Positions 42,566 to 51,324 are shown, counted from the stretch's first letter. The stretch: 64,000 bases of DNA from Promicromonospora thailandica (GCF_024171955.1 NZ_JAMTCS010000002.1:173300-237299); one strand, 5' to 3'. The notes: generated by a model from the letters alone, not told the origin. Numbers and translations are program-made.

Positions 42566-43657
42566 GTGAGCCTCCTCCTCGAACCCGTCACCCTCCGTGG
42601 CCTGACCCTGCCCAACCGCGCCTGGCTGTCGCCGATGTGCGAGTACTCGGCCCAGGACGGGGTCCCGGACGACTGGCACCTCGTCCACCTCGGGTCCCGC
42701 GCCGCCGGCGGGTTCGGGCTGGTCCTGACCGAGGCGACCGCCGTCGTCCCCGAGGGGCGGATCTCGCCGCAGGACACCGGGATCTGGAACGACGAGCAGA
42801 CCGCCGCGTGGCAGCGGATCGTGGACTTCGTGCACGCCCGCGGGGCCCGCATCGGCATCCAGCTCGCCCACGCGGGCCGCAAGGCCTCGACCTACCGCCC
42901 GTGGGCGCCCGAGCAGGGCAGCGTCCCCGTGGCGGACGGCGGGTGGCCGACCGTGGGTCCGTCGGCGACGCCGTATCCCGGGTACGCGGTCCCCGCCGAG
43001 ATGACGCCGGACCAGGTCGCGGACCTCCCCGAGCACTTCGCGGCCGCGGCGCGGCGGGCCCGGGAGGCGGGGTTCGACGTGGTGGAGGTGCACGCGGCCC
43101 ACGGGTACCTGCTGCACCAGTTCCTGTCCCCGCTCGCGAACACCCGCACGGACGGGTACGGCGGGTCGGCGCAGGCGCGCTCGCGGCTGGCCGAGGAGAC
43201 GGTGCGGGCGGTCCGGGCCGCGTGGCCCGACGAGCTGCCCGTGCTGGTGCGGCTGTCCGCCACCGACTGGCTGGACGGCGGGCTCCAGGTGGACGACGTC
43301 GCCGCGGTCGCCGGGCGGCTCGGGGAGCTGGGCGCGGACCTGATCGACGTGTCGACCGGCGGGCTCGCGCCCGCGTCGATCACCGTGGGTCCGGGCTACC
43401 AGGTGCCGCACGCCCGGCGCGTGCGCGAGGTCAGCGGGCTCCCGGTCAGCGCGGTGGGCCTGATCAGCGAGCCGCACCAGGCCGAGCAGATCCTGGTGGA
43501 GGGTTCGGCGGACGCCGTCATGCTCGGGCGCGAGGCGCTGCGCGACCCGTACTGGCCCCTGCGGGCGGCTCATGTGCTGGGCGACGCGATCGGGACGGCT
43601 CCGGTGGAGGCCGGGGTGGGGGCCCAGCCGCAGTACTCACGCGCTCGGTGGCGGTGA
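42566..43657 (+). CDS. Old-yellow-enzyme family NADH:flavin oxidoreductase (YqjM-like)
   Basis: A 363-residue FMN-dependent ene-reductase that reduces activated C=C bonds with NAD(P)H. Family marks: LPNRAWLSPMCEYSA near the N-terminus, QLAHAGRKAS (substrate/FMN), HAAHGYLLHQFLSPLAN with the catalytic His pair, and RTDGYGG. CEYS with Cys near residue 25 matches the redox-sensing cysteine of YqjM-type enzymes, which are linked to thiol/electrophile stress. GTG at 42566 (MSLLLEPVTLRG) fits homologue starts. Confidence 0.94.
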   Translation: MSLLLEPVTLRGLTLPNRAWLSPMCEYSAQDGVPDDWHLVHLGSRAAGGFGLVLTEATAVVPEGRISPQDTGIWNDEQTAAWQRIVDFVHARGARIGIQLAHAGRKASTYRPWAPEQGSVPVADGGWPTVGPSATPYPGYAVPAEMTPDQVADLPEHFAAAARRAREAGFDVVEVHAAHGYLLHQFLSPLANTRTDGYGGSAQARSRLAEETVRAVRAAWPDELPVLVRLSATDWLDGGLQVDDVAAVAGRLGELGADLIDVSTGGLAPASITVGPGYQVPHARRVREVSGLPVSAVGLISEPHQAEQILVEGSADAVMLGREALRDPYWPLRAAHVLGDAIGTAPVEAGVGAQPQYSRARWR

Positions 43658-44083
43658 ACGGGCGGGGTCGTCTGCCTGCGACAGCTGAATGTCGGGCGTG
43701 GTGGTTCTTTCGAGCCGGCGTGCATTCCGCGAAACGATTCGCCGTGCGGCCGGGCTCCTCGCAATTTCCGTTCGCGATCCGGAAGTGCGAGGGCCCGGCC
43801 ACTGCGGTGGCGAGATCTCGGCCCACGAGTACGGAGTCCGGGAGCATCCTCAAGCCGGATACCGCTCTCACCAGCTGGACGGGGTGACCACGCTCGCGCG
43901 GTCCCTTCCGTCCTGAATACTTGCTGTGAACACAATCACACTGCTTTGTGCGCGTGAATGCAACCTGGGCGGGCCGATCTTCACAATTGCCAATTCCTGT
44001 CATGTGACCAATTGGCGGGGAAAATCTTCGGCCTTACTTTTGCTTGACCTGTAGCCTGCCGATCCGCGGGCCCGGGGGTCGGG
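43658..44083. other. 426-base gap between convergent genes with an AT-rich core
   Basis: It lies between the stops of the OYE (+) and HAD (-) genes. Bases about 43910-44060 are clearly richer in A/T than the surroundings. The inverted repeat GCCAATT/AATTGGC (43989-43995, 44010-44016) and promoter-like TTGACC near 44044 are present. The only start-to-stop frame in the core (about 43926-44054, 42 codons) has no codon bias. Possibly a small RNA, a remnant of a lost gene, or foreign DNA. Confidence 0.4.
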
Positions 44084-44914
44084 TCAGCGGCGCCGGGCGC
44101 GGCGCCGGACCGCGCGCCAGACCAGCCACACGCCCAGGCCCACGGCCACCGCGCCGACGACGGCGATCAGCGGAGCGGGCTCGATGCGCGGCCGCAGCGC
44201 CACCGGGCGGGTGAACGCGAGCACGCCCCAGCCCGACTGGGCGGCACGCCGGCGGAGCAGCCGGTCGGGGTTGACCACGTAGCCGTGACCCACCGCCTCG
44301 AGCATCGGGGCATCGGTGATCGAGTCCGAGTAGGCGAAGCTCTGCGCGAGGTCGTATCCCTCGCGGGCGGCGAGCCGGCGCAGCCCCCCCGCCTTGTTCT
44401 CGCCGTAGTTGTAGAAGTCGATCTCGCCCGTGAACCGGCCGTCCTCGACCGTCATCTGCGTGGAGAGCACGTGGTCCGCACCGAGGACCGCCGCGATCGG
44501 CTCCACGAGCACGGCGGCCGACGCCGACACGACCACCACGTCCCGGCCGGCCGCGTGGTGCTCCGCGATGAGCTCGACGGCCTCCGCGTAGACGTAGGGG
44601 TCGATGAGCTCGTGCACCGTCTCGGTGACGATCTGGCGGACCTTCTCCACGTCCCAGCCGGTGACGAGCGACGACAGGTGCGCCCGCATGCGCTCGGTCT
44701 GGTCGGCGTCGGCGTTCCCGATCAGGAACACGAAGTGGGCGTACGCGCTGCGCAGCACGTCGGCGCGCGAGAGCAGCCCGCCGGCGAGGAACGGCTTGGA
44801 GAAGGCGGCCGACGAGCTCGTGGCGATGATCGTCTTGTCGAGGTCGAAGAACGCCGCGGTGCGCGGTGCGCGCGCCGTCGGCGGGGGTGCGGTCTGGGGA
44901 ACCTGCTCGGTCAC
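44084..44914 (-). CDS. HAD-IB family phosphatase with C-terminal membrane helix
   Basis: A 276-residue SerB/PSP-like hydrolase: motif I FFDLDKTII (nucleophile Asp and general-acid Asp), motif II VVSASAAVL, motif III around GENKAGGLRRL, motif IV AYSDSITDAPMLEAVG. A hydrophobic helix (LIAVVGAVAVGLGVWLVW) and an Arg-rich end follow, so it is likely membrane tethered. The GTG start has TAGGCT 6 bases upstream (44921-44926, minus strand), a leaderless pattern. It is the usual neighbour of the actinobacterial Ssd/Tad locus (compare Rv3661). Substrate unknown. Confidence 0.9.
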   Translation of the reverse strand: MTEQVPQTAPPPTARAPRTAAFFDLDKTIIATSSSAAFSKPFLAGGLLSRADVLRSAYAHFVFLIGNADADQTERMRAHLSSLVTGWDVEKVRQIVTETVHELIDPYVYAEAVELIAEHHAAGRDVVVVSASAAVLVEPIAAVLGADHVLSTQMTVEDGRFTGEIDFYNYGENKAGGLRRLAAREGYDLAQSFAYSDSITDAPMLEAVGHGYVVNPDRLLRRRAAQSGWGVLAFTRPVALRPRIEPAPLIAVVGAVAVGLGVWLVWRAVRRRARRR

Positions 44915-44920
44915 CCGCCG

Positions 44921-44926
44921 AGCCTA
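44921..44926 (-). promoter_or_regulatory. -10 element TAGGCT, leaderless-type, for the HAD gene
   Basis: Minus-strand TAGGCT with a 6-base gap to the GTG at 44914. Confidence 0.45.
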
Positions 44927-45209
44927 GCGGCGCGGCCCGGCCGGTGGCGGCTCCCGGCCGGGGTGTCCGGCACTCGTGGCGAAACTCGTGCGGTCCCCGC
45001 GCAGACCCTGGTGGCGAGGCCGGCAGCCCGGGAGATCGACCACAGGAGGCACCTTTCCGGAGTTGTGCACAGCGTGCCGGATCGTCGCGGCAGCACCGGG
45101 TCGGGGCCGTCCAGTCTCGTACCGGAGCCCCGGCGAGCCCGCCGGTGGCGCGAGGCCCGGGCGCAGGCGTCCGGCTGAGGTCCGGCACGTCCGGGTGGAG
45201 GAGGCGGCG

Positions 45210-45941
45210 ATGGTCGGCGCAGCGTACGAGGGGTCGGAACCGGGGCGGGTGGTCGGCGTGATCGGGGCGTGCGGCGGGGCCGGGGCGTCCGTGGTGGCCG
45301 CGTGCCTGGCCCACGGGCTGCGCCGGACCGGCGAGCGCGCGACGCTCGTCGACCTCGACGCCCACGGCCCGGGCCTGCAGCTGCTCCTCGGGAACGACGG
45401 CGCGCGCGGTGCGCGCTGGCCGGACCTGGCCGAGGCGCGCGGCGACGTCGACGGCGCGGGCCTGGTGGCCGCGCTGCCGCGCTGGGGTGTGGTGCCGGTG
45501 GTGAGCGGCACGGCGTCGGGTCCGCCGCCCGACGACGACGTCGTGCTCGACGTGTGCCGTGGGCTGGTGCGTTCCGGCGAGACCCTGGTGCTCGACCTGC
45601 CCCGGCCGGGCGCCCACGGCCCGGCGGTGCGGACGCTGCTCGCAGGGTGCACGACGGTCCTGGTCGTGGTGCCGCTGACGCTGCGGGCCGCCGTCGGCGC
45701 GCGGCGCCTGCACCACGCCCTGGGGGAGGCCGGGACGTCCGACGTGCGGCTGGTGGGGCGCGCCCCGGCTCCGGGTGCCGTGGACGACGGCGAGATCGAG
45801 GCGGGTCTGGGTCTGCCGGTGGTCGCGACCATGCCGCGGGACGAACGGCTCGCCCGCGCGGTGGAGGCGGGGGCCGGTCCGGCGGTGTCGTCCCGGTCGC
45901 GGCTCGGGCGGTTCGCCGGCGACCTCGCGAGCGCGCTGTGA
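45210..45941 (+). CDS. ssd: Septum-site-determining/CpaE-like ATPase Ssd
   Basis: A 243-residue MinD/ParA-superfamily protein at the head of the Tad cluster, the position of ssd (Rv3660c) in mycobacteria and of TadZ/CpaE elsewhere, proteins that place the pilus machine or influence septation. The P-loop is deviant: GACGGAGASVVA lacks the usual lysine before the second GG and has Ala-Ser instead of Lys-Thr, so ATP hydrolysis is doubtful. VDLDAHGPGLQLLL is the Walker A-prime region. It is shorter than typical Ssd (no N-terminal receiver-like domain), unless translation begins further upstream. GGAGGAGG precedes the ATG. Confidence 0.85.
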   Translation: MVGAAYEGSEPGRVVGVIGACGGAGASVVAACLAHGLRRTGERATLVDLDAHGPGLQLLLGNDGARGARWPDLAEARGDVDGAGLVAALPRWGVVPVVSGTASGPPPDDDVVLDVCRGLVRSGETLVLDLPRPGAHGPAVRTLLAGCTTVLVVVPLTLRAAVGARRLHHALGEAGTSDVRLVGRAPAPGAVDDGEIEAGLGLPVVATMPRDERLARAVEAGAGPAVSSRSRLGRFAGDLASAL

Positions 45942-47089
45942 GCGCGCCGGTCTCGCTGCTCGACGACGTCCGCGCACGGTTGGCCGACGGCCGCACCGCG
46001 GCGGACGTGGCGGTCCGGGACGCCGTACGGGACTCCGGCCGGGTGCTCGGTTCCGAGGCGCTGCGCGACCTCGAGCGCAGCGCCCGGGCCGAGCTCACGG
46101 GCGCCGGGCCGCTGCAGGCCCTGCTCGACGCGCCCGGCGTGACCGACGTGCTCGTCAACGGGCCGCGGGACGTCTGGGTGGACCGCGGCACCGGCCTCGA
46201 CCGGGTGGCGCTGGACCTGGGGTCCGCCGCACGCGTGCGGGCGCTCGCCGTGCGTCTGGCGGCCCTCGGTGGCCAACGTCTCGACGATGCCTGCCCCACG
46301 GTGGACGCGCGTCTGCCGGACGGTACGCGGCTGCACGCCGTGCTGGAACCGCTCGCCGAGGCCGGCGCCGTGATCTCGCTCCGCGTGCTGCGCACGCGGG
46401 TGCTCACGCTCGACGAGCTCGTGGCCGGCGGGGCACTGCCCGCAGGCTGGGCCGCCCTGCTGCGGTCGCTCGTGCGACGGCGCGCCAACGTGCTGATCAG
46501 CGGCGGCACCGGGACGGGCAAGACGACGCTGCTCGCGGCCCTGCTGTCACTGGTGCCCGGCAGCGAGCGGGTGGTGACCGTCGAGGAGGCACGGGAGCTG
46601 CGGCCCGCGCATCCCCATGTGGTGCACCTCGCCGCCCGGCGGGCCAACGTCGAGGGCGCGGGGGCCGTCGACCTCGCGGGGCTGGTGCGCAACGCGCTGC
46701 GCATGCGACCCGACCGGATCGTGCTGGGCGAGTGCCGCGGCGCGGAGGTCCGCGAGGTCCTCATGGCCATGAACACGGGCCACGACGGCGGCTTCGCGAC
46801 CCTGCACGCCAACGCCGTGGCCGTGGTGCCCGCCCGGCTGGAGGCGCTGGCAAGCCTGGCGGGGATGCCCCGGGAGGCCGTGGCGGCCCAGGCGGCCGGG
46901 GCGCTCGACGTGGTGCTGCACCTGAGGCGGACGCGCGGGGTGCGGCACCTCGCCGAGATCGGGGTCGTGGGGCGTACCACCTCCGGGGAGCTGGAGGTCC
47001 GGACGGCGGCGGACTGGGACCTGCGGAGCGCAGGGACCGTGGACCGACGGGCCTGGGACGAGCTCGTGAGCAGGTACGGCCCGTGGTGA
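45938..47089 (+). CDS. tadA: TadA-family pilus secretion ATPase
   Basis: A 383-residue type II/IV secretion ATPase that powers assembly of Flp/Tad pili. Walker A ISGGTGTGKTTL, Walker B RPDRIVLGECRG, His-box HDGGFATLHAN; the N-terminal domain carries VTDVLVNGPRDVWVDRG. It begins with a GTG that overlaps the Ssd stop (GTGA) and ends overlapping the next gene likewise, so this is one tightly coupled operon. Equivalent to Rv3659c. Confidence 0.95.
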   Translation: MSAPVSLLDDVRARLADGRTAADVAVRDAVRDSGRVLGSEALRDLERSARAELTGAGPLQALLDAPGVTDVLVNGPRDVWVDRGTGLDRVALDLGSAARVRALAVRLAALGGQRLDDACPTVDARLPDGTRLHAVLEPLAEAGAVISLRVLRTRVLTLDELVAGGALPAGWAALLRSLVRRRANVLISGGTGTGKTTLLAALLSLVPGSERVVTVEEARELRPAHPHVVHLAARRANVEGAGAVDLAGLVRNALRMRPDRIVLGECRGAEVREVLMAMNTGHDGGFATLHANAVAVVPARLEALASLAGMPREAVAAQAAGALDVVLHLRRTRGVRHLAEIGVVGRTTSGELEVRTAADWDLRSAGTVDRRAWDELVSRYGPW

Positions 47090-48231
47090 CCGCCGGATCG
47101 ACCGTCGTGGTGGGCCTGCTGGTTGCGGCCGGGGCGTGGCTCGTGCTCGCACACGGCGGACGGCGCCTGCGGGACGTGCTGCCCCCACGGGGCGACGGGG
47201 ACCGCGACGGGGCAGCCGTGGGCACCGCGTCGGTACGCAGGCGGACGCGGCTGGGACGAGGGCCCCGCTGGCGCCCTCACCGGGTGGCGCGCCGGGCCCG
47301 GCGCGGTCCCGAGGGCGACGTCCGCGTCGTCGTGATGCAGGTGGTCGCGCTCCTGCGCGCCGGTGCGGCACCCGGCCCTGCCTGGTCCCGCGCGGCCGGC
47401 GTGGGCGTCGACCTGACCGGGGTGCCCGACCGCACCGGGCTCACGGCACTGCTCGGCGCGCGGCACGCCGAGGCGGTGGTCGCCGCGACCCGGCTCGCGC
47501 TGGAGGTGGGGGCGCCGCTCGGACAGGTGCTGGAGCAGGTCTCCGGGACCCTCGTCGCCGAGGCGGAGGCGGGTGCCGAACGCGACGCCGCGCTCGCCGG
47601 CCCGCGGACCACCGGCCGGATGCTCGCGTGGCTGCCGGTCGCGGGCGGGCTGCTGGGCTGGGTGCTCGGTGCGGACCCGGTCGCCACGGCCACGGACGGC
47701 GGGGTGGGCACGGCGGCTGTCGGCGTCGGGCTGGTGCTCGCGGGAACGGGGCGGATCTGGTCGGACCGGCTGGTGAGCGCGGCCCAGGGGACCGACCCGC
47801 CGGGCGTGGACTTGCAGGTGGTGCTGTCCCTCGTGGCGGCCGCGCTGACCGCGGGCGCGGGGGTACCCCGTGCACTCGGGGCGACGGGCGGGGCGGTCGG
47901 GGGCCCGCTCGGGAGCGCGCTCAGGCGTGCGGCACGCGCTCTGGTGCTCGGGGCCGACTGGGACCGGGCGTGGGCGGGGGCTCCCGCGGCGCTCACCCCG
48001 ATGGTCCGGGCGCTGCGCGGTGCCTGGCTCGACGGTGCCGCGCCTGGCGAGGCGTTGCGTGCCGCGGGTGACGAGGTGCAGCACGAGCGGCGCTCGGCGG
48101 CGCGGACCGCCGCGGCCCGGCTCGGAGTACGGCTCGTGCTTCCCCTGGGGGCCTGTTACCTGCCGGCGTTCGTGCTGGTGGGCCTGGTTCCGGTGCTGCT
48201 GGCCCTCGGCATCGACCTGCTCGCGGGATGA
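47086..48231 (+). CDS. Fused TadB-TadC pilus membrane protein
   Basis: A 381-residue protein containing two type II secretion F (T2SSF) units in one frame. The N-terminal part has a helix (VVVGLLVAAGAWLVLA), a basic segment, then VMQVVALLRAGAAPGPAW and LEQVSGTLVAEAEAGAERDA with two helices (TadB-like). The C-terminal part has LQVVLSLVAAALTAGAGVPR, GDEVQHERRSA and two helices (TadC-like). In mycobacteria these are separate genes (Rv3658c, Rv3657c). The GTG at 47086 overlaps the tadA stop. It forms the inner-membrane platform for pilin extrusion. Confidence 0.85.
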   Translation: MTAGSTVVVGLLVAAGAWLVLAHGGRRLRDVLPPRGDGDRDGAAVGTASVRRRTRLGRGPRWRPHRVARRARRGPEGDVRVVVMQVVALLRAGAAPGPAWSRAAGVGVDLTGVPDRTGLTALLGARHAEAVVAATRLALEVGAPLGQVLEQVSGTLVAEAEAGAERDAALAGPRTTGRMLAWLPVAGGLLGWVLGADPVATATDGGVGTAAVGVGLVLAGTGRIWSDRLVSAAQGTDPPGVDLQVVLSLVAAALTAGAGVPRALGATGGAVGGPLGSALRRAARALVLGADWDRAWAGAPAALTPMVRALRGAWLDGAAPGEALRAAGDEVQHERRSAARTAAARLGVRLVLPLGACYLPAFVLVGLVPVLLALGIDLLAG

Positions 48232-48412
48232 CGGCCGGACCACGCGCGGGCGGGGACCGGAGAACGACCTCGGCGCGCACCGGCGCGTCGACGCCGTCCA
48301 CCGCTCGGTGGACGGAGGCCCGCCACGGCGGGCCGGACAGGGTGCTCGTGCGCCGGCGGTCGAGCCGGTGCACGGGCCGGACAGCCCGGACACGGGCGGA
48401 GAAGGGGGACAG

Positions 48413-48631
48413 ATGGTCGTCAGGAGAGCTGTGGTGGGCGATGCGCCCGAGGACGGGGCGCAGACGGAGACCGACGGGCGCGATCCGGAGAGCGGTCTGG
48501 CGACGGCCGAGTACGCGATCGCGACGGTGGCCGCCGCCACCTTCGCGGGGATCCTGCTCGCCGTCATCAAGGGCGGCGACATCAAGGGGATGCTCACGTC
48601 CCTGATCCAGTCGGCCCTCTCGCTGGGCTGA
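48413..48631 (+). CDS. Flp-type pilin, DUF4244 family
   Basis: A 72-residue major pilin candidate: polar leader, then the prepilin junction ESG|LATAEYAIATVAAATFAG, with Gly before the cut and Glu at +5 of the mature helix, and a hydrophobic helix followed by a short tail. GGGGGA precedes the ATG. The 181 bases between tadBC and this gene contain nothing I can support, and a pilin-specific promoter may lie there. No prepilin peptidase (TadV) is in the window. Equivalent to Rv3656c. Confidence 0.9.
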   Translation: MVVRRAVVGDAPEDGAQTETDGRDPESGLATAEYAIATVAAATFAGILLAVIKGGDIKGMLTSLIQSALSLG

Positions 48632-48634
48632 CCC

Positions 48635-48979
48635 ATGGCGAGACGTGAGTCGGAACGGGGCACGGTGACCGCGGAGCTGGCCGTCGGGCTGCCCGCGGTG
48701 GTGCTGGTCCTCGTCGCCGTGCTCACCCTCGCGGCCGCGTCCACGGCGCAGATGCGCGCCCTGGACGCGGCCCGCGCGGGGGCACGGGCGGTGGCGATCG
48801 GAGAACAGGAGCCCGCGGTGCGGGCCGTGGTGGCACGCGTGGGCGGCCCGGGAGCGGAGATGTCCCTGTCGCACGAGGGCCGGTGGGTGCGGGTGACGGT
48901 CACCCGGCCCGTGGCGGGGGACGGCGCGTTCGGCCCGCTGCGGGCCACGGGATCCGCGACGGCCTGGGTCGAACCATGA
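48635..48979 (+). CDS. TadE-like minor pilin
   Basis: A 114-residue protein with a basic start, the TadE-type junction ERGTVTAELAVGLPAVVLVL (Glu in the helix as in pseudopilins), and a soluble C-terminal part with VRVTVTRPVAG. Starts 4 bases after the pilin stop and overlaps the next gene by four bases (ATGA). Equivalent to Rv3655c. Probably a minor pilin or assembly factor. Confidence 0.88.
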   Translation: MARRESERGTVTAELAVGLPAVVLVLVAVLTLAAASTAQMRALDAARAGARAVAIGEQEPAVRAVVARVGGPGAEMSLSHEGRWVRVTVTRPVAGDGAFGPLRATGSATAWVEP

Positions 48980-49437
48980 GACGGGCCCGCTCGAACCGCC
49001 CGGCGAACTGCCCGGCGAACCGTCCGGCGAACCGTCCGGTGCAGCCGGACGAGCGCGGCGCGGGCACCGTCCTGGTGCTCGGGGTCGTCGCCGCGGTCCT
49101 GCTGCTCGCCGTCGGGATCGCGGCGCTGGGTGCGGCGCAGAACGCGCGCGGGGCGGCGCAGGCCGCGGCGGACCTCGGTGCGCTCGCGGGCGGCACCGCC
49201 CTGCGCGACGGGTTCGACGCGTGCGCCGCGGCGTCCGAGGCCGTGACGCGGAACGGTGCCGGGATGGTGTCCTGCGAGGAGCTCGGCGGCGGCGTGGTGC
49301 GCGTCGTGGCGAGCCGGCCGGTCGGTGGGCCGCTGCGCCATCTCGTGCCCGGGACCGCTCACGGCTCGGCGCGAGCCGGACCGCGCCCGGGCCCCGCGGC
49401 CGGTCCTCCGGAGGACCGGCCCGGAAAAATCGACTGA
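48976..49437 (+). CDS. Rv3654c-like TadE/TadG-related secretion protein
   Basis: A 153-residue protein: basic, Asn/Pro-repetitive N-terminus coded by tandem 12-base units (49000-49035), junction DERGAGTVLVLGVVAAVLLL with one membrane helix, then QNARGAAQAAADLGALAGGTAL, the hallmark segment of this family, and two cysteines (DACAAA, VSCEEL) likely to pair. The last 25 residues are Pro/Gly-rich. It closes the Tad operon. Confidence 0.87.
   Translation: MRRARSNRPANCPANRPANRPVQPDERGAGTVLVLGVVAAVLLLAVGIAALGAAQNARGAAQAAADLGALAGGTALRDGFDACAAASEAVTRNGAGMVSCEELGGGVVRVVASRPVGGPLRHLVPGTAHGSARAGPRPGPAAGPPEDRPGKID
49399..49420. terminator. 22-bp perfect palindrome at the end of the Tad operon
   Basis: GCCGGTCCTCC followed at once by its complement, inside the last codons of the Rv3654c-like gene and 15 bases before its stop. 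A likely terminator or pause hairpin between the Tad operon and the ABC promoter. Confidence 0.5.
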
Positions 49438-49463
49438 CATGACCGGGGTACGACTCGTAGTAT
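49434..49463 (+). promoter_or_regulatory. Leaderless promoter of the ABC exporter operon
   Basis: -35 CTGACA (49434-49439), 18-base spacer, -10 TAGTAT (49458-49463), then 7 bases to the ATG at 49471. The best full promoter in the window; it overlaps the end of the preceding gene. Confidence 0.75.
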
Positions 49464-49470
49464 TCCTGCT

Positions 49471-50457
49471 ATGGACAGTACGGAGGATGCGATGACGGAC
49501 CCGGTGCCTCCGCCGTCGGGCGAGCTCGCGCTCGACGTGCGCGACCTGCGGATGCGGTACGGCACGAAGGACGTGCTGACGGGCGTCTCGTTCACGGCGC
49601 GCCGCGGCGAGGTCGTCGCGCTGCTCGGCCCCAACGGTGCGGGCAAGACCACGACCATCGAGATCCTCGAGGGCTTCCGGATGCGGTCGGCGGGCGAGGT
49701 CACCGTGCTGGGACAGGACCCGGCGCGGGGCGACGAGGCCTGGCGCGCCCGGCTCGGGGTGGTGCTGCAGTCGTGGCGCGATCACGGCCGGTGGCGGGTG
49801 CGGGACCTGCTCGGGTATCTCGCCCGCTTCTACGCGCCGTACTCCACGGCCGAGGTGCCGCGGCCGTGGGACGTCGACGAGCTGATCGGGGTGGTCGGGC
49901 TCGCCGAGCACGCGGACGCCAAGATCCTGAAGCTGTCGGGCGGTCAACGCCGGCGGCTCGACGTGGCGATCGGCATCGTCGGGAGGCCGGAGCTCGTCTT
50001 CCTCGACGAGCCGACGGCGGGGTTCGACCCGCACGCCCGGCGCGAGTTCCACGACCTGGTGCACCGCCTGGCCGACTTCGAGAACACGACGGTGCTGCTC
50101 ACCACGCACGACCTCGACGAGGCGGAGAAGCTCGCCGACCGGATCCTCGTGCTCGACGAGGGCACGATCGTGGCCGACGGGTCGGCCGAGCAGCTCGCGC
50201 GCGAGCTGACGACCCAGGCGGAGGTGCGCTGGACGGCCGACGGCCGACGGCAGGTCCACGCGGTCGCCGAGGGCGACCCGACGGACTTCGTCCGCCGGCT
50301 CCTGGCCGGTGATCCCGGGGTCACCGACCTCGAGGTCAGGCGGGCCAGCCTCGAGGACACGTACATGGCGCTGGTCCACCGGGCCGAGACCGCCGGCCCC
50401 GGGCAGCAGGACCTGGACGGACAGGTCACCGAACAGACCGAGGAGGTGCAGTCATGA
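49471..50457 (+). CDS. ABC transporter ATP-binding protein (exporter)
   Basis: A 328-residue ATPase of the DrrA/ABC-2 group: Walker A LLGPNGAGKTTT, Q-loop VVLQSW, signature LSGGQRRRLDVA, Walker B LVFLDEPTAGFD, H-loop TTHDLDEAE, and a C-terminal domain of about 90 residues. It pairs with the permease downstream by a four-base overlap. Substrate unknown; relatives export drugs, lipids or peptides. Start 49471 is supported by the TAGTAT box; ATG 49492 is an alternative. Confidence 0.94.
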   Translation: MDSTEDAMTDPVPPPSGELALDVRDLRMRYGTKDVLTGVSFTARRGEVVALLGPNGAGKTTTIEILEGFRMRSAGEVTVLGQDPARGDEAWRARLGVVLQSWRDHGRWRVRDLLGYLARFYAPYSTAEVPRPWDVDELIGVVGLAEHADAKILKLSGGQRRRLDVAIGIVGRPELVFLDEPTAGFDPHARREFHDLVHRLADFENTTVLLTTHDLDEAEKLADRILVLDEGTIVADGSAEQLARELTTQAEVRWTADGRRQVHAVAEGDPTDFVRRLLAGDPGVTDLEVRRASLEDTYMALVHRAETAGPGQQDLDGQVTEQTEEVQS

Positions 50458-51320
50458 CGACGACCGGTCGTACCGAGGCGCGCCGGGCAGCCGTGCGCGC
50501 GGGGCTCTCCCGGGGGTGGCTGGAGACGAAGTACTCGCTCGCCGAACCCGCGGACGTCGTCTGGTACCTCGCGTTCCCCGTCATCTACGCGGTCGTGCTG
50601 CTGTTCATGCGGGGCAGCACCGTGCCCGGCACGGACTTCGCGCTCGGCGCCATGGTGCTGCCGAGCCTGGTCGGCATGTCGATCGCGTTCGGCGGGCTGA
50701 CCGGTGCGGCGAGCACCATCGCCGTCGACCGCGAGGACGGCACGCTGCTGCGGGCGAAGGCGACGCCGAACGGGATGATCGGCTACCTCGTCGGCAAGAT
50801 CCTCATGTTCACGCTGACCGCGGCGGTCAGCCTGGTGGCGCTCGTGATCCCGGCGTTCACGGTGGCCGGGGACCTCCGCCTCGACGCGCGGACGTGGGTC
50901 CTGCTGGTGCTCATCTTCGTGGTGGGCATGGTGGCGACCGTCCCGGCGAGCGTGGCCCTCGGGTCGCTGTTCAAGACCTCGGCGCAGACCGGGCTGCTGT
51001 TCCTGGCGTCGACGGCGCTGATCATCCCCTCCGGCATCTTCTACCCGATCACCGCGCTGCCCACCTGGCTCCAGTGGGTGGGTCAGGCGTTCCCCTACTA
51101 CTGGCTCGGGCTGGGTGCCCGGTCGGCGATGCTGCCCGAGGCCATGGTCGTCGCGGAGATCGGCGGGTCGTGGCGCACCGCCGAGATGTTCGTGGTGCTC
51201 GGCATCTGGGCCGTCGTGGGTATGGTGCTCGCGCCGATCGTGCTCCGCAGGATGGCCCGCCGGGAGTCGGGCTCCACGGTGGCCGCGGCACGGGAACGTT
51301 TCATGGCCAAGGGGTACTGA
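50454..51320 (+). CDS. ABC-2 type permease
   Basis: A 288-residue membrane subunit with about six helices in the ABC-2 pattern, including VLPSLVGMSIAFGGLTG, VDREDGTLLRAKATP in the cytoplasmic loop (a common ABC-2 loop), and the last helix before RRMARRESG. The ATG overlaps the ATPase stop (ATGA). Together with the ATPase it forms a complete exporter dimer-of-dimers. Confidence 0.92.
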   Translation: MTTTGRTEARRAAVRAGLSRGWLETKYSLAEPADVVWYLAFPVIYAVVLLFMRGSTVPGTDFALGAMVLPSLVGMSIAFGGLTGAASTIAVDREDGTLLRAKATPNGMIGYLVGKILMFTLTAAVSLVALVIPAFTVAGDLRLDARTWVLLVLIFVVGMVATVPASVALGSLFKTSAQTGLLFLASTALIIPSGIFYPITALPTWLQWVGQAFPYYWLGLGARSAMLPEAMVVAEIGGSWRTAEMFVVLGIWAVVGMVLAPIVLRRMARRESGSTVAAARERFMAKGY

Positions 51321-51324
51321 GCCG

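Noticed and set aside
43926-44054. 42-codon frame in the OYE-HAD gap
   Set aside because: No codon bias, no ribosome site and unusual composition; recorded only as part of the intergenic region.
44911-50379. Very long minus-strand open frame across the Tad and ABC genes
   Set aside because: Mirror frame caused by extreme GC bias; the translation is Arg/Pro/Ser low complexity and the plus-strand genes have clear families.
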